This document shows, one piece after another, positions 8,901 to 18,026 of a stretch of DNA of 64,000 nucleotides. The number at the start of each line of letters is the position of its first letter. Position 1 is the stretch's first letter. The notes below the pieces were generated by a model that was not told the DNA's origin, searched no databases, and saw only the letters and a program-made list of their open reading frames with translations. The position numbers and the translations under genes are program-made. The stretch spans positions 62,001-126,000 of the forward strand of contig JAFUDT010000003.1 of NCBI GenBank assembly GCA_017464285.1, written 5' to 3'. The stretch comes from Bacteroidales bacterium. GTDB lineage: Bacteria > Bacteroidota > Bacteroidia > Bacteroidales > UBA1402.

Positions 8901-11900
8901 ACGAGAGATACAGTACCTACGTCAACCTGAACGGCAACAATACCGGCGTTGCCCGCCTGGCTTCGGGTGACACGCCCGATATGGCCGAAAGCGAGTTCAT
9001 CTACGGCGGCGGTTTCGAAGGCCCCATTGCCGGCAACACGCGGATTAATCTGGGCAACGGCCGTATTTTCAACTCCTTTGCCGGCAGCTGTAATGCCGAC
9101 ATCCTGGGCCATACCGAGACCTACGTGGGCCTGGGCAACAACGATGGCAGCCGGCTGGGCTTCCCCTGGGTCCGTGATCACATCTACGGCGGCAACGACC
9201 TGGGCGGACGCATCCTGGGCGAGAAGAATTTCAAGAGCCGTGTCAGCGCGACGGCCATAGACAAAGTCTATAATCCTCTTGGCAAATCCGATCCCGACGT
9301 GCTGGTGGCTTCGGCCTATATCGAGTATCTCCAGGGACATGTGGAATACATTTTCGGCGGCTGTTACGGCGACTACGACTATACCGACCCGCTCTACGAC
9401 GCCTACACCTATACGACAGGCGGCACGGGCACCACTTCCGGGAACCTGGGTCATCCTCGTCCCGGCTTTACCAAGCCGCGTATGGAGAATGCCTTTGTCA
9501 ACTTCAAGCCGAACGACCGCGCCACCAACAGGGTGGACAGAATCTACGGCGCCGGCCAGGGCCATACGGGCGAAATCGGCAAGGACTCGCTGCAGAACAG
9601 GAGTTATGTATTGGTCGATGTGCCTCAGAACCTGACTACTTTCAAGAACTCCGAGATTTTTGGCGCGGGCGACTACAGCGGTCTGGGCATGGGAGTGAAC
9701 CCCGAGGAGGCCAGGACCAATGCCGACGCTGTGACGGCGGCCGCGGTCATCGACCTGGTCAGGGGCCAGATCAATTCGGTCTATGGCGGCAGCTTCAGCG
9801 AAGGTGTCACCCGACGGACGATAGTCAATGTGCCTGAGGGTTCCACCGTCAGCTTGGTCAACATCTTCGGCGGTGCCTACGGCCTGACCAACGAAGTGCC
9901 CTGCGATGTCTATGAGTCGCATGTCAACTACGACAGCGAGGAAGCCGTGGTTTCCTGGGGCCTTTTCGGCGGCAACAACAATGCCCGTCGTACGTTATAT
10001 ACTCAGCTGAATATCAGTTCGGTCGTCTGGTCTGACCGCAGTCGCGGCTATACGGGCTATGCCTATGGCGGCGGCTATGGTGCCGATACATGGGCGCAAT
10101 ATACCGAGGTGAACCTCAACGACGGCGCCGATTTATATAAGGTCTATGGCGGCGGCAGTGCCGGCAAGGTGCTCAACAAGGCTTCCGTCGAAGCCTGGCG
10201 CGACCGGACGGTGGCCGCCGGCGGTGCGCTTGATCTGACCCTGGGCGCCGGCTATGCCGAAGACAACGGCAGCGGCTACACGGTGGCCGGCAGCAGCTAC
10301 GAGAACGAGTTCCTGAACACCGGGCTGGCCCGGTCTGTCGACCTGGCAACCGATCTGGCAGACGGCAGTGTAAAGGATGGTCTGGGCATCGTCCAGAAAT
10401 ACAACACCAATGTCCGTATTAACCAGGGCGGCTATGTCAGCGGTTACTGCTATGGCGGCGGCTACGGTTTGGAGGCTGTCGTGAGCGGTGCCACCTACAT
10501 TAGCCTGCTGGGCGGCGAGGTCGGTCGTGATATCTATGCTGCCGGTGAAAGCGGTGCTGTCAAGAATCTCTATGAGGACAAGGATGCTGTCACCTTTATA
10601 GCGGCTGCCAATGCCTATGTCCAGAGCGGCTCGGTGCGCAATGTCTATGGCGGCGGCTGGCGGGGCGACGTGGGCTATCACGACGCTTCGACGATTTCAG
10701 TCGAGAATGATATCCCTGGAATCACCAACGTGGTAGTGGGCAAATTGGATGGCACAGCCTACTTGGACGGTGTTCCGGCAGTGTTGCGTAACGCCTACGG
10801 CGGCGGCGAGGGCGGATCCATTTACGGAAGGGCCCACCTGACCGTCAACAACGGGTATGTCGGCTATCGCTACGAGGGCGGCAGTTATGTGGAGGAACTG
10901 GAAGATAGCGGCTACGACACGCCCAACACCATGCTGGACGATGCCGGCAATGCCTTCGGCGGCGGCTATGTCGCCAACAGCTATACGGATACCACCTATG
11001 TGACCATGTATGGCGGAACGCTGCGCGGCAGCCTGTACGGCGGCGCTGAAATCGGTCCTATCGGACGCGGTACCTTGAAGGACGATGCTCCGACCGATGC
11101 CAGCACCTTTATCAATGGTCCGGACAACGAAGCCAAAATATACAAGGCCGGTGAGACCCATGTCTATCTCTACAAGGGCAACGTCTTGCGTGATGTCTTC
11201 GGCGGTGGCCGCGGCTTTGACAACTGGGGCGGCGACGGCACGAAATTCTATACGGCCGAGGAGGTCGCTACCATGGACCTTAAGTCCAAGGGCTTTGTCT
11301 TCGGCAGCACGGATGTACACGTCTATGGCGGCACGGTCGGTACGACCGAGGGTGTGGCTCTGGGCTACGGCAATGTCTTCGGTGGTGGTAACCTCGGTTA
11401 TGTCTATAGCGCCACCGGCAAGAAGGTCGGTGTCAGGGCCACCGACGAGACCCTGGTCGAGGGTATGCCCACCGATGGGGGCGGTTTCTACTACCTGGAC
11501 GGCAATAAGGACAATAACATGACCCTCGACTGCAATGTCGAGGTGGCTCCTGCCTGTCTGGTCACCGATGCCGGCGGTATCACCATCGACGGCAAGACTT
11601 TCGCCCAGGGCGACTATGTCCCTGTGGACTACCTGAACAAACTCAAGAACAAAACCTCCGATGCCGCCCAGTGGGACAAGATGAACCTCGACGGCATCCA
11701 CATCCACAATGCTGTCTTTGCCGGCGGTAATGTCTCTTCGGGAAGTGACCAGATATTCATCAACACGAAGACTGTCTATGGCAATGCATCGGCTGCCTTG
11801 CGCGATGTCTATCACCGCGACCTGATTACCATCGGTACCGAACATACGGGCGGTCTCTACGGCGACGGCAACCTGACCTTTGTCGACGGTTACCGCGAAC

Positions 11901-14900
11901 TGCACATCAGCAACTACGGTACCGACTTCTATGGACTTTCGGACCAGATCACCCTGGAAGAGTACTACGCCCTGAACGACCGCGAACGTGCCTATTTCGA
12001 GCTCAAGTACGACTGTAAGGCCCACTGCGAGGACAAGGACGGCAAACCCTACGATGCCGGTGCCCAGCTCACGGCCGAGGAATACAAGGAACTCTTCGAG
12101 GGAACAGCCTATTACAATTCCGATTACTGGGTGGAAGCCGGTTTCTGCTCCATCTATGCAGGCCGTCTGCTGAATACCATCCAGCGTGCTGACATGGTGG
12201 GTGTCTTCGGCAGCCGTATGGTACTGCAGGGTGCCCGTGACCGTGTCCCCGAGAAGGCCGACTATACCAACTACACCATCAACCGTGTCGGTGAGCTGTC
12301 GCTCAACCAGGCCGTATCGCAGGCCGGCGACGTTACCGAGGAAGACCGTGTCCACGGCAACTATTTCGGTATTTACAGCGTGGTGAACTACCTGGGCAAC
12401 CTGACCAGCGACGTGACTATGGATGATGTGCGTACCACCGACAACAGCAGTGCTTCCTATGCGGCCGACGGTACGACTTCCTACTACACCTGGAAGCTGA
12501 ACAATAAGGACAAGCCCAACCGCAACAACGGTACCAGCCAGAACAAGGTGGCCCTGGCCTCCGGTGTCTATCTGGAAATCACCCGGGAAGAAGGCGAGGG
12601 CACCGGCGAAACGCAGTGGGGCTATGTCACGGGCGTGATCGAACTCGACCTGATCAATGTCCTGCAGGGGCAGGGCGGCGGCTCTGTCTATGCCAAGAAC
12701 GAGCACCGCACCAAGACGCATCACCCCGAGTGGTCTCAGGTCATCCTGTCGCCCTACAATGAGAACTGCCGTACCTACAGGAAGTTCAGCTACTCCGAAA
12801 ACTACGAGGAAATAGAGACTTCGGGCAACTTCATCCACAACCTCAAGCAGATTGTCGATGACTGCTATCCCACGGCCAACAGCTATCAGGGAGAGGGTGC
12901 GGCTCCGGCCCACTACTGGTATATCAAGGGCAGTATCTATGTCTATGACCAGTATATATCCGCCTATACCGGCTCGGCCACGGCCTATTCCGAGAATGTC
13001 AGCATTCCGCTGACCGTCACCGCCCAATCGCGGGGCAAGATGCTGCTGTACGACATCAAGCCCAACTACTATGCCTACTACGAGGAGGACGGTACGAGCC
13101 GGATCGGCACGACCGGGGAGACCACGATGATCAACAACGTCACCTACAGCCTGAACGATCCTATCACTTATTGGGACTACATGCTGCTCGGAAGCGAGGA
13201 CAAGGCCCGCTTTGTCCGCGAGACCTATACTACCGTGGCCAAAGCTCAGATAGGCGAGACGGTCTATCCCAAGGGCTACACCATGCTGCCCGACGAATAC
13301 GAGGCCCTGCTGGCCGCCACGACCGACAGCATCTACAATCTCGACCGAGAAGAGAAGGTCTTGTTTACCGATGTCTTCCGGCCCACCAACAACTTGAGCC
13401 ATACGACGGGCTATGTTCTGACCTACGACATCAACAACCCGATGGAATGGAACGACTGGCATACGCCTGCCACGGGCGATATGTCCCTGGCCAACCGTCT
13501 GAACATCAAACAATATACCGGCCAGGCGGGCTATCTGGAAGCTCCCACCTATTATCTGAACACAGGTCGGGCCGGTGTTTACGGTCAGCGTGAATACAAT
13601 CAGGGTGATATCATCACCAGCCGTGTCTATGATACCTACATGGGCATTCCCGCAGCCAACCGCGAGGCCCTGACCGAGCAGGCCGACTTCGCAGAGGCCT
13701 GGGTGGTCACCGCCGAACTGACGACGCGCAACAAGGACGATGTCGAACAGCATCTCTATCCCGGTGTGGCCATTGCCAAGTCGGACTACACCGATGCACA
13801 GTGGTCTGCCATCAGCAGCAAGGTGGCCCTGGCCAGCGTAGTGACCAGCACGCTGGCCCTGAGCGAGACCGACTACATCTATGTGGGCGATTTGCTCAGC
13901 GCTGCACAGCTGGCCGACCTGCAGGCCACCTATCCGACGCTGACCGACGAGGTGCTTGAGGAATATACGGCCAAGGCCTATATCTGCACCGAAGGCGGTA
14001 ACTACGGCGGCGATCTCTTCGAGACGGGTACTGCCTACCGGGCCATCGACACCTGGTGCGCCATGTCGTCCGAGGAGCGGGCCGACTTCAGTTTCAACTA
14101 CGATGCCCTGGATGTACTCATAGATCCTGCATATACGGGCAATACGGCCCTGTACGACGGCACGAACAGCCCGAGTCTCTACTCGGCCTACCAGCCGATC
14201 GACTATGATGCCATTTACAAGGGCGCGTCCAATCTGACCTATTTCGACAGCAACGATACGGAGGTCACTGTCCATCCCAATGACAAACTTTCGCGCACCG
14301 AATACGAGGGCATTCCCAACGAGCGCTACTTCTACACGGCTGTCGAGGTGACGGCTCCGGGCAATTACTACATTGTCAAGAACACCTTTGTCAGGGGTGA
14401 AGTGCCTTATACGGCCGGCCAGACACTTTCCGATGAGGTCTATGGCTCGCTCAGCACCGACCAGCAGGCCAACGTGGCTGTTGTCAGCTTTACGGCAGAG
14501 CAGGCCGGCACACCGACCACGGTGGGCGATGTGACCACCTACAGCACGGTCATTTACTACTACTGCCGCAATTCGTATGTAGTGGGCCAGAACGGCAGCG
14601 TGACCGGTACTCCGACCAGTTTCGAGGATATAGCCGGAACGACTTACGGGGATGGAGCCACGGTACCGCAGGGAACGATTGTCAGTGACTCGGAGATTGA
14701 GAATGTGGTCAACCTGCAGACCGACTTCACCATCGTCGGCAATACTCCCATCGAGACTTCCACGCTGTATGTCTCTCGCGAGTCGGACATCTTCGACCTG
14801 AACAAGGACAAGGTCATCACCGTCATGTTCCTCTATGAATATGAGGAGAGCGACGAGGCCGGACTGCATATCATACCTGTGACCGAGCAGCATATCCTCA

Positions 14901-17881
14901 ACATTCACTTGCAGTTCAAGAGCGGTGTGCCCGAGATCGGACAATTGAACAAACCCAAGACCGTGCTGCCCGGCTCGTCTGTCGGCCTGAAAGTGCCCAG
15001 TGTCACCCCGGGTGCCTACGAAGTGCTCAGTTCGGGCTGGGAAGTCTTTTCCAACGACCACGATGCCGCTTCGCACAAGAACGGCCAGCCCTTCTACAAC
15101 AATGTGACACCGGTCTATTGGTATCAGAACGGCTATTACGTGGCCTACTATGCCAAGACCTATCTGGGCAAGACCTATTCCAATGCCGTTCCCTTCAGCG
15201 TGGCCAACTATCACGACCTGGCTACGGTGATGAACGACAAGGATCACCACTACTATATCGATCATCGCGATGTGGACCGTTCCTCGAAGATATATCTGAA
15301 CAACTACAGTTCGAGCGGTAAGAATGCTCTGGATCTGCTTAACGACCTGGTCGATCTGAGCTATGAGACCCTGACCTATGTCGATGAGGCTCCGGTCCGC
15401 GTGAGCGGCGGTCGTCTGGACGGCCACGTGCCCATGGAAAGCCGTGTCGAGGGCGGTGCCAACCTGGAATTCATCCTCCGCACCAATGTCAGCCACAATG
15501 AATCTTGGACTCCGATAGCCGACGGCGAAGGAGAGTGCTTCGAAGGTGTTTTCCATGGCGACGGCTATACGATCAGCGGTCTGGACCATTCGCTCTTCGG
15601 CCATCTCTGCGGCGATGTCTATAACCTTGGTGTGACCGGTTCCTTCTCCGGAGGTGGTGTGGCCGACCAGGGCGAGGGCTATGTCGAGAACTGCTGGATT
15701 GCCACGACCGGAACGCCGGCCGAGGGTGTCTATGCCGTCTTCGGTCATCCGACCAGAACGGGCGAAGACCATCTTCTCCAGATTGTCAACAGCTACTATC
15801 CCGACACCCTGGCTTATGCCGTTCCTGCCGACAATACGCACGGCCAGGCTACAGCTATGCCGGCACAGGCTTTCTATAACGGCGAGGTAACCTACAACCT
15901 GAACGGCTTCTACCTGAGCAAGCGCTACAACGACCATGCCAGCCATGCAGACACCGAAGCAAAGTATTCCTTCTTCGATGCCTACGATGAAATGACCGTC
16001 AAGGAGATCCAGTATCAGGATGAAGCCAACTACACGCCCGGCTATGTGGAATACCGTTACGAGGACGGCGACTTCGTCTATGCCGGCGGTAGCATCCCCG
16101 AGAGCGACAATGTACGTATGATTGAAACCTCCGGCGGTGTGCATTATTATCCCATCTGGCCCGACGACTACCTGTTCTTCGGACAGACGCTCACTTACGG
16201 CTATGACGATGTACGTACGCATCAGGACGATCCCTCGCATATCAATAAGTCGGGCGACCGTCTGGCTTCTTCCGGCTCCAACCGTGTCTATCGTGCTCCG
16301 GCCTATTTCCGCAACAAGACGATGAGCAAGGCTCATTTCAATGCCGATGCCGTCTTCGCGGCTATATCGGAGGACGAGTCGCACGAGGTCTATCCCGACA
16401 TGACGGCCATCGACTTTACGGGTTACAACGATGTCTCCAAGGGCTACAAGCACCGCATGGACGAACATGGCTTCTTCTATGCACCGTTGCTCGATGATGA
16501 CGGTCTGATCAACTTCCACAACGAAGACCTGACGCGCAACCTGCTGGTCTATGTACCGGCTTCGACGGGCAATGAAAACGATGCAGCCACCAAGACCTAC
16601 AATACGCTGAGTACCCGCCTGAGCGAGCCTGCCTATACCGAGACAGATGCCGATTACCGCACGGTGGATGTGGTCAGTTCGACCACCATCGAAGGTATTC
16701 ACGGTCATGCCGTCTATCAGAACGGCGGCAGCTATTCAGCCACCAACGACCATCTGCTGGTCGATAAGGAGGACTTCAATGCTCCGATTGCCTACAGCTT
16801 TGCCACCGGCATGCGGATGTGGTATCAGCGTACCCCCGACAACTATGTCAGTGCCTCGACGGGCTGGGAAGGCGTCAGCCTGCCCTTTGCAGCCGAACTG
16901 GTCACTACGCAGGACAAGGGTGAAATCACCCACTTCTACAGTGGCAGCCGCTCGGTCGATGAGAATACCGGCTCCAAAGTGGGTCACGAATACTGGCTGC
17001 GCGAATTCCAGGGCATCAAGGCTCATTCGGCCGAGGCCGACACGGCCCGCTTTGCCTATCCCGAGGCTGTCGCAGGCGATGACAAGGTGGTCGATAACAC
17101 CTTCCTCTGGGACTACTACTACAGTCGCGAGTCGAGACAGGATGCCCACAGGGACAAGTACCAGACCTATTACAAGACTTCCCGTACCTACGAAGACTAT
17201 CCGCTGTTGGCCAAGGCCACCCCGTATATCGTAGGCTTCCCGGGCAGCCGCTACTATGAGTTTGACATGAGCGGCAGCTTCTCGGCCCAGCATACCTACG
17301 GCACGGCACCGGCCCGGCTGGAGGCTCAGACAGTCACCTTCGCCTCTGCTACAGGAGCCGATATCGCCGTCAGCGACGACGAACTCTCTGCTGCCAAGAC
17401 GGCCAAGGACGGCTATGTCTTCACTCCCAGCTATCTGCGCGAGACTTTCGACGCCGGCACGGCCGACATCTATACGCTCGATGCCCTGGGCAGCCGCTAC
17501 GAGACTGTCCCGGCTGCTCCCGGCGCAGGCGATCCGGCTGTGGATCCTGTCGTGGTCCTGCCCTTCCGTCCGTACTTTGCAGCAGCACCCGTCTCGCCGG
17601 CTCCGCGCCGTCGGGCCAGCGCCCTGTACATCGGCAGTTTGGACAATAGCCAGACTCTCCGTCCTGCCCTGACGGGCGAAGGCCGGCTGGATGTCTATGG
17701 CAGCAAGCTGACGGTCTGGGTAGAGAGTACGCTCGACGTGGCTACGACGGTGGTAGTGACCAATGTGGCCGGCATCCAGGTGGCCCGCGTACTGGTGGCT
17801 CCGCACACTAAGGTGGCCGTCCCGGTCGCTTCAGAAGGCATCTACATCGTCAACCGCCAGAAGATAGCGGTGCCGAGGTAA
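5939..17881 (+). CDS. Giant VYGGG-repeat surface protein with T9SS-like C-terminal domain
   Basis: A 3980-residue exported protein. Residues 1-35 form a signal peptide (hydrophobic core AAMLLLLLCGLLPSALVAQ). Residues about 45-1940 carry degenerate repeats of the type xVYGGGN or VFGGxD, each followed by strand-like stretches such as TVNLT or VDIDG; a very long right-handed beta-solenoid is the likely fold. Residues about 2000-2850 hold a different module, [LI][TS]xxEYxxLxxxxRAxF, repeated several times. Near 3200 a GLUG-like strand set appears (FHGDGYTISGLDHSLFGHL). The last 65 residues (VVVTNVAGIQVARVLVAP, then SEGIYIVNRQKIAV) look like a type A T9SS sorting domain, predicting passage through the outer membrane and cell-surface attachment. 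The start is ATG 5939, 9 nt after the last fimbrial gene. Adhesin or surface-layer function is inferred; no catalytic motif was seen. Confidence 0.85.
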   Translation: MNCHIPTYSLFGGRLRKTAAMLLLLLCGLLPSALVAQVNISIGGDVYGGGRNGHVGTAQVVDAAAEKEDVAFTDDLTAATEVNIHQGAIRTVFGGGENGRIYGGTSVTVTDQAVIGSTTWRNTIHGGLFGAGDGAAAYVFGHSQVTVKGGQLLQNVYGGGNQADLMGTTTVLLQGGDFRGAVFGGARMADIYGYTYVDIDGANIKSDLLVDAVYGGNDISGNISSSETWDWTKTVALSLPAALTHAAENSINTTWNAFLHSSAEKTPGAGETQKHIFVGKLYGGGNGDYPGAYDGGSLTLTDSVSDYQGNLKNAVFSDLNRPIMDRTYLEIGGGTFGYVFGGGDAATVRRSVDICLDNTSTVIASQQLDELQADVVAGEKTWKDKTRLADMDINWSTFTDQYQFVRVFGGNDQADMDIRPNWYLLQGSVNNLFSGGNQGAMTSPTGILLPLLSADMTVHNVYGGCRMADVDPRGDKGEGEDMPAETFDGETMEQGYAARVLVKAGHITNVYGGNDITGSVYYGANVHILNNIEGDVYGGGNGSYAYTDNAALSSDLIYGDFYYDPSAAASSVEALNLFRPNTESVSLSVRGESSSNPTLIGGSIYCGGNSTTLRGHSGKVASSKLKIGSYVMADEVFLGNNGLNMVDTLDNGVLYKYANSVEDADGNTLDFSSLDLTQSATFATYMYGAAMSILPMVEFADNYVEYSTLFGSFYCGGNVGSMTYSGINEIVFDDKVVIFNKLVGGCNNANVPAHDGLNAAFEGGILGSADERGSYIDGSGNIRDRLRLTLSGVKVQPKRWLKDGDAYVLDANGNRQLEWNTFDVRTREDVTPPTTLPAGGISSENDMNRRLRGGNVYGGCYNSGHVNGNVVINLNGSIIDRNLVFDQVDEDSTGVKLYDNDKYYILTRNSGVILDEQGMDVLGAALNVFGGGYGEDAEIWGSATVNLTKGYTFQIFGGGERGAIGKKKTDAGGNALRDAYGRYVYEYDERYSTYVNLNGNNTGVARLASGDTPDMAESEFIYGGGFEGPIAGNTRINLGNGRIFNSFAGSCNADILGHTETYVGLGNNDGSRLGFPWVRDHIYGGNDLGGRILGEKNFKSRVSATAIDKVYNPLGKSDPDVLVASAYIEYLQGHVEYIFGGCYGDYDYTDPLYDAYTYTTGGTGTTSGNLGHPRPGFTKPRMENAFVNFKPNDRATNRVDRIYGAGQGHTGEIGKDSLQNRSYVLVDVPQNLTTFKNSEIFGAGDYSGLGMGVNPEEARTNADAVTAAAVIDLVRGQINSVYGGSFSEGVTRRTIVNVPEGSTVSLVNIFGGAYGLTNEVPCDVYESHVNYDSEEAVVSWGLFGGNNNARRTLYTQLNISSVVWSDRSRGYTGYAYGGGYGADTWAQYTEVNLNDGADLYKVYGGGSAGKVLNKASVEAWRDRTVAAGGALDLTLGAGYAEDNGSGYTVAGSSYENEFLNTGLARSVDLATDLADGSVKDGLGIVQKYNTNVRINQGGYVSGYCYGGGYGLEAVVSGATYISLLGGEVGRDIYAAGESGAVKNLYEDKDAVTFIAAANAYVQSGSVRNVYGGGWRGDVGYHDASTISVENDIPGITNVVVGKLDGTAYLDGVPAVLRNAYGGGEGGSIYGRAHLTVNNGYVGYRYEGGSYVEELEDSGYDTPNTMLDDAGNAFGGGYVANSYTDTTYVTMYGGTLRGSLYGGAEIGPIGRGTLKDDAPTDASTFINGPDNEAKIYKAGETHVYLYKGNVLRDVFGGGRGFDNWGGDGTKFYTAEEVATMDLKSKGFVFGSTDVHVYGGTVGTTEGVALGYGNVFGGGNLGYVYSATGKKVGVRATDETLVEGMPTDGGGFYYLDGNKDNNMTLDCNVEVAPACLVTDAGGITIDGKTFAQGDYVPVDYLNKLKNKTSDAAQWDKMNLDGIHIHNAVFAGGNVSSGSDQIFINTKTVYGNASAALRDVYHRDLITIGTEHTGGLYGDGNLTFVDGYRELHISNYGTDFYGLSDQITLEEYYALNDRERAYFELKYDCKAHCEDKDGKPYDAGAQLTAEEYKELFEGTAYYNSDYWVEAGFCSIYAGRLLNTIQRADMVGVFGSRMVLQGARDRVPEKADYTNYTINRVGELSLNQAVSQAGDVTEEDRVHGNYFGIYSVVNYLGNLTSDVTMDDVRTTDNSSASYAADGTTSYYTWKLNNKDKPNRNNGTSQNKVALASGVYLEITREEGEGTGETQWGYVTGVIELDLINVLQGQGGGSVYAKNEHRTKTHHPEWSQVILSPYNENCRTYRKFSYSENYEEIETSGNFIHNLKQIVDDCYPTANSYQGEGAAPAHYWYIKGSIYVYDQYISAYTGSATAYSENVSIPLTVTAQSRGKMLLYDIKPNYYAYYEEDGTSRIGTTGETTMINNVTYSLNDPITYWDYMLLGSEDKARFVRETYTTVAKAQIGETVYPKGYTMLPDEYEALLAATTDSIYNLDREEKVLFTDVFRPTNNLSHTTGYVLTYDINNPMEWNDWHTPATGDMSLANRLNIKQYTGQAGYLEAPTYYLNTGRAGVYGQREYNQGDIITSRVYDTYMGIPAANREALTEQADFAEAWVVTAELTTRNKDDVEQHLYPGVAIAKSDYTDAQWSAISSKVALASVVTSTLALSETDYIYVGDLLSAAQLADLQATYPTLTDEVLEEYTAKAYICTEGGNYGGDLFETGTAYRAIDTWCAMSSEERADFSFNYDALDVLIDPAYTGNTALYDGTNSPSLYSAYQPIDYDAIYKGASNLTYFDSNDTEVTVHPNDKLSRTEYEGIPNERYFYTAVEVTAPGNYYIVKNTFVRGEVPYTAGQTLSDEVYGSLSTDQQANVAVVSFTAEQAGTPTTVGDVTTYSTVIYYYCRNSYVVGQNGSVTGTPTSFEDIAGTTYGDGATVPQGTIVSDSEIENVVNLQTDFTIVGNTPIETSTLYVSRESDIFDLNKDKVITVMFLYEYEESDEAGLHIIPVTEQHILNIHLQFKSGVPEIGQLNKPKTVLPGSSVGLKVPSVTPGAYEVLSSGWEVFSNDHDAASHKNGQPFYNNVTPVYWYQNGYYVAYYAKTYLGKTYSNAVPFSVANYHDLATVMNDKDHHYYIDHRDVDRSSKIYLNNYSSSGKNALDLLNDLVDLSYETLTYVDEAPVRVSGGRLDGHVPMESRVEGGANLEFILRTNVSHNESWTPIADGEGECFEGVFHGDGYTISGLDHSLFGHLCGDVYNLGVTGSFSGGGVADQGEGYVENCWIATTGTPAEGVYAVFGHPTRTGEDHLLQIVNSYYPDTLAYAVPADNTHGQATAMPAQAFYNGEVTYNLNGFYLSKRYNDHASHADTEAKYSFFDAYDEMTVKEIQYQDEANYTPGYVEYRYEDGDFVYAGGSIPESDNVRMIETSGGVHYYPIWPDDYLFFGQTLTYGYDDVRTHQDDPSHINKSGDRLASSGSNRVYRAPAYFRNKTMSKAHFNADAVFAAISEDESHEVYPDMTAIDFTGYNDVSKGYKHRMDEHGFFYAPLLDDDGLINFHNEDLTRNLLVYVPASTGNENDAATKTYNTLSTRLSEPAYTETDADYRTVDVVSSTTIEGIHGHAVYQNGGSYSATNDHLLVDKEDFNAPIAYSFATGMRMWYQRTPDNYVSASTGWEGVSLPFAAELVTTQDKGEITHFYSGSRSVDENTGSKVGHEYWLREFQGIKAHSAEADTARFAYPEAVAGDDKVVDNTFLWDYYYSRESRQDAHRDKYQTYYKTSRTYEDYPLLAKATPYIVGFPGSRYYEFDMSGSFSAQHTYGTAPARLEAQTVTFASATGADIAVSDDELSAAKTAKDGYVFTPSYLRETFDAGTADIYTLDALGSRYETVPAAPGAGDPAVDPVVVLPFRPYFAAAPVSPAPRRRASALYIGSLDNSQTLRPALTGEGRLDVYGSKLTVWVESTLDVATTVVVTNVAGIQVARVLVAPHTKVAVPVASEGIYIVNRQKIAVPR
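6071..11760 (+). repeat. VYGGG/VFGGG repeat region of first giant protein
   Basis: Glycine-rich turns of the form [VI][YF]GGG[NDE] or YGGND recur irregularly, often encoded by the same word GTCTATGGCGGC. Inserts of varied length separate them, so the spacing is looser than in the second giant gene. Examples lie at 6071, 6406, 7318, 7468, 7546, 8503 and 10141. Confidence 0.85.
11942..14500 (+). repeat. EYxxLxxxxRAxF module array in first giant protein
   Basis: A degenerate protein repeat distinct from the VYGGG type: ITLEEYYALNDRERAYF, LTAEEYKELFEG, ITYWDYMLLGSEDKARF, LPDEYEALLAATTDS, LSRTEYEGIPNERYF and LSDEVYGSLSTDQQANV. Each copy is usually preceded by a short G-rich or YPKG-like strand. 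Spacing varies from about 40 to 120 residues. I do not recognise this module as a named domain. Confidence 0.6.
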
Positions 17882-18026
17882 CGAACCAAGAACTAAGTAC
17901 GAAATGATACAGTATATGACTCAGAATAAGATTCAGCAGATGATTCGGAATATCTTTCAACACAATATGATCCAAACGGATGGCATGACCGGCCATCCGC
18001 TTGGATTTTCGACCTTTCCTCGGACC

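Noticed and set aside
10697..16708. A 2003-codon open frame on the minus strand inside the first giant gene
   Set aside because: It is the antisense shadow of a strongly biased, GC-rich plus-strand gene; it has no leader, no recognisable domain and no promoter, and the plus frame carries clear signal-peptide and sorting-domain features.
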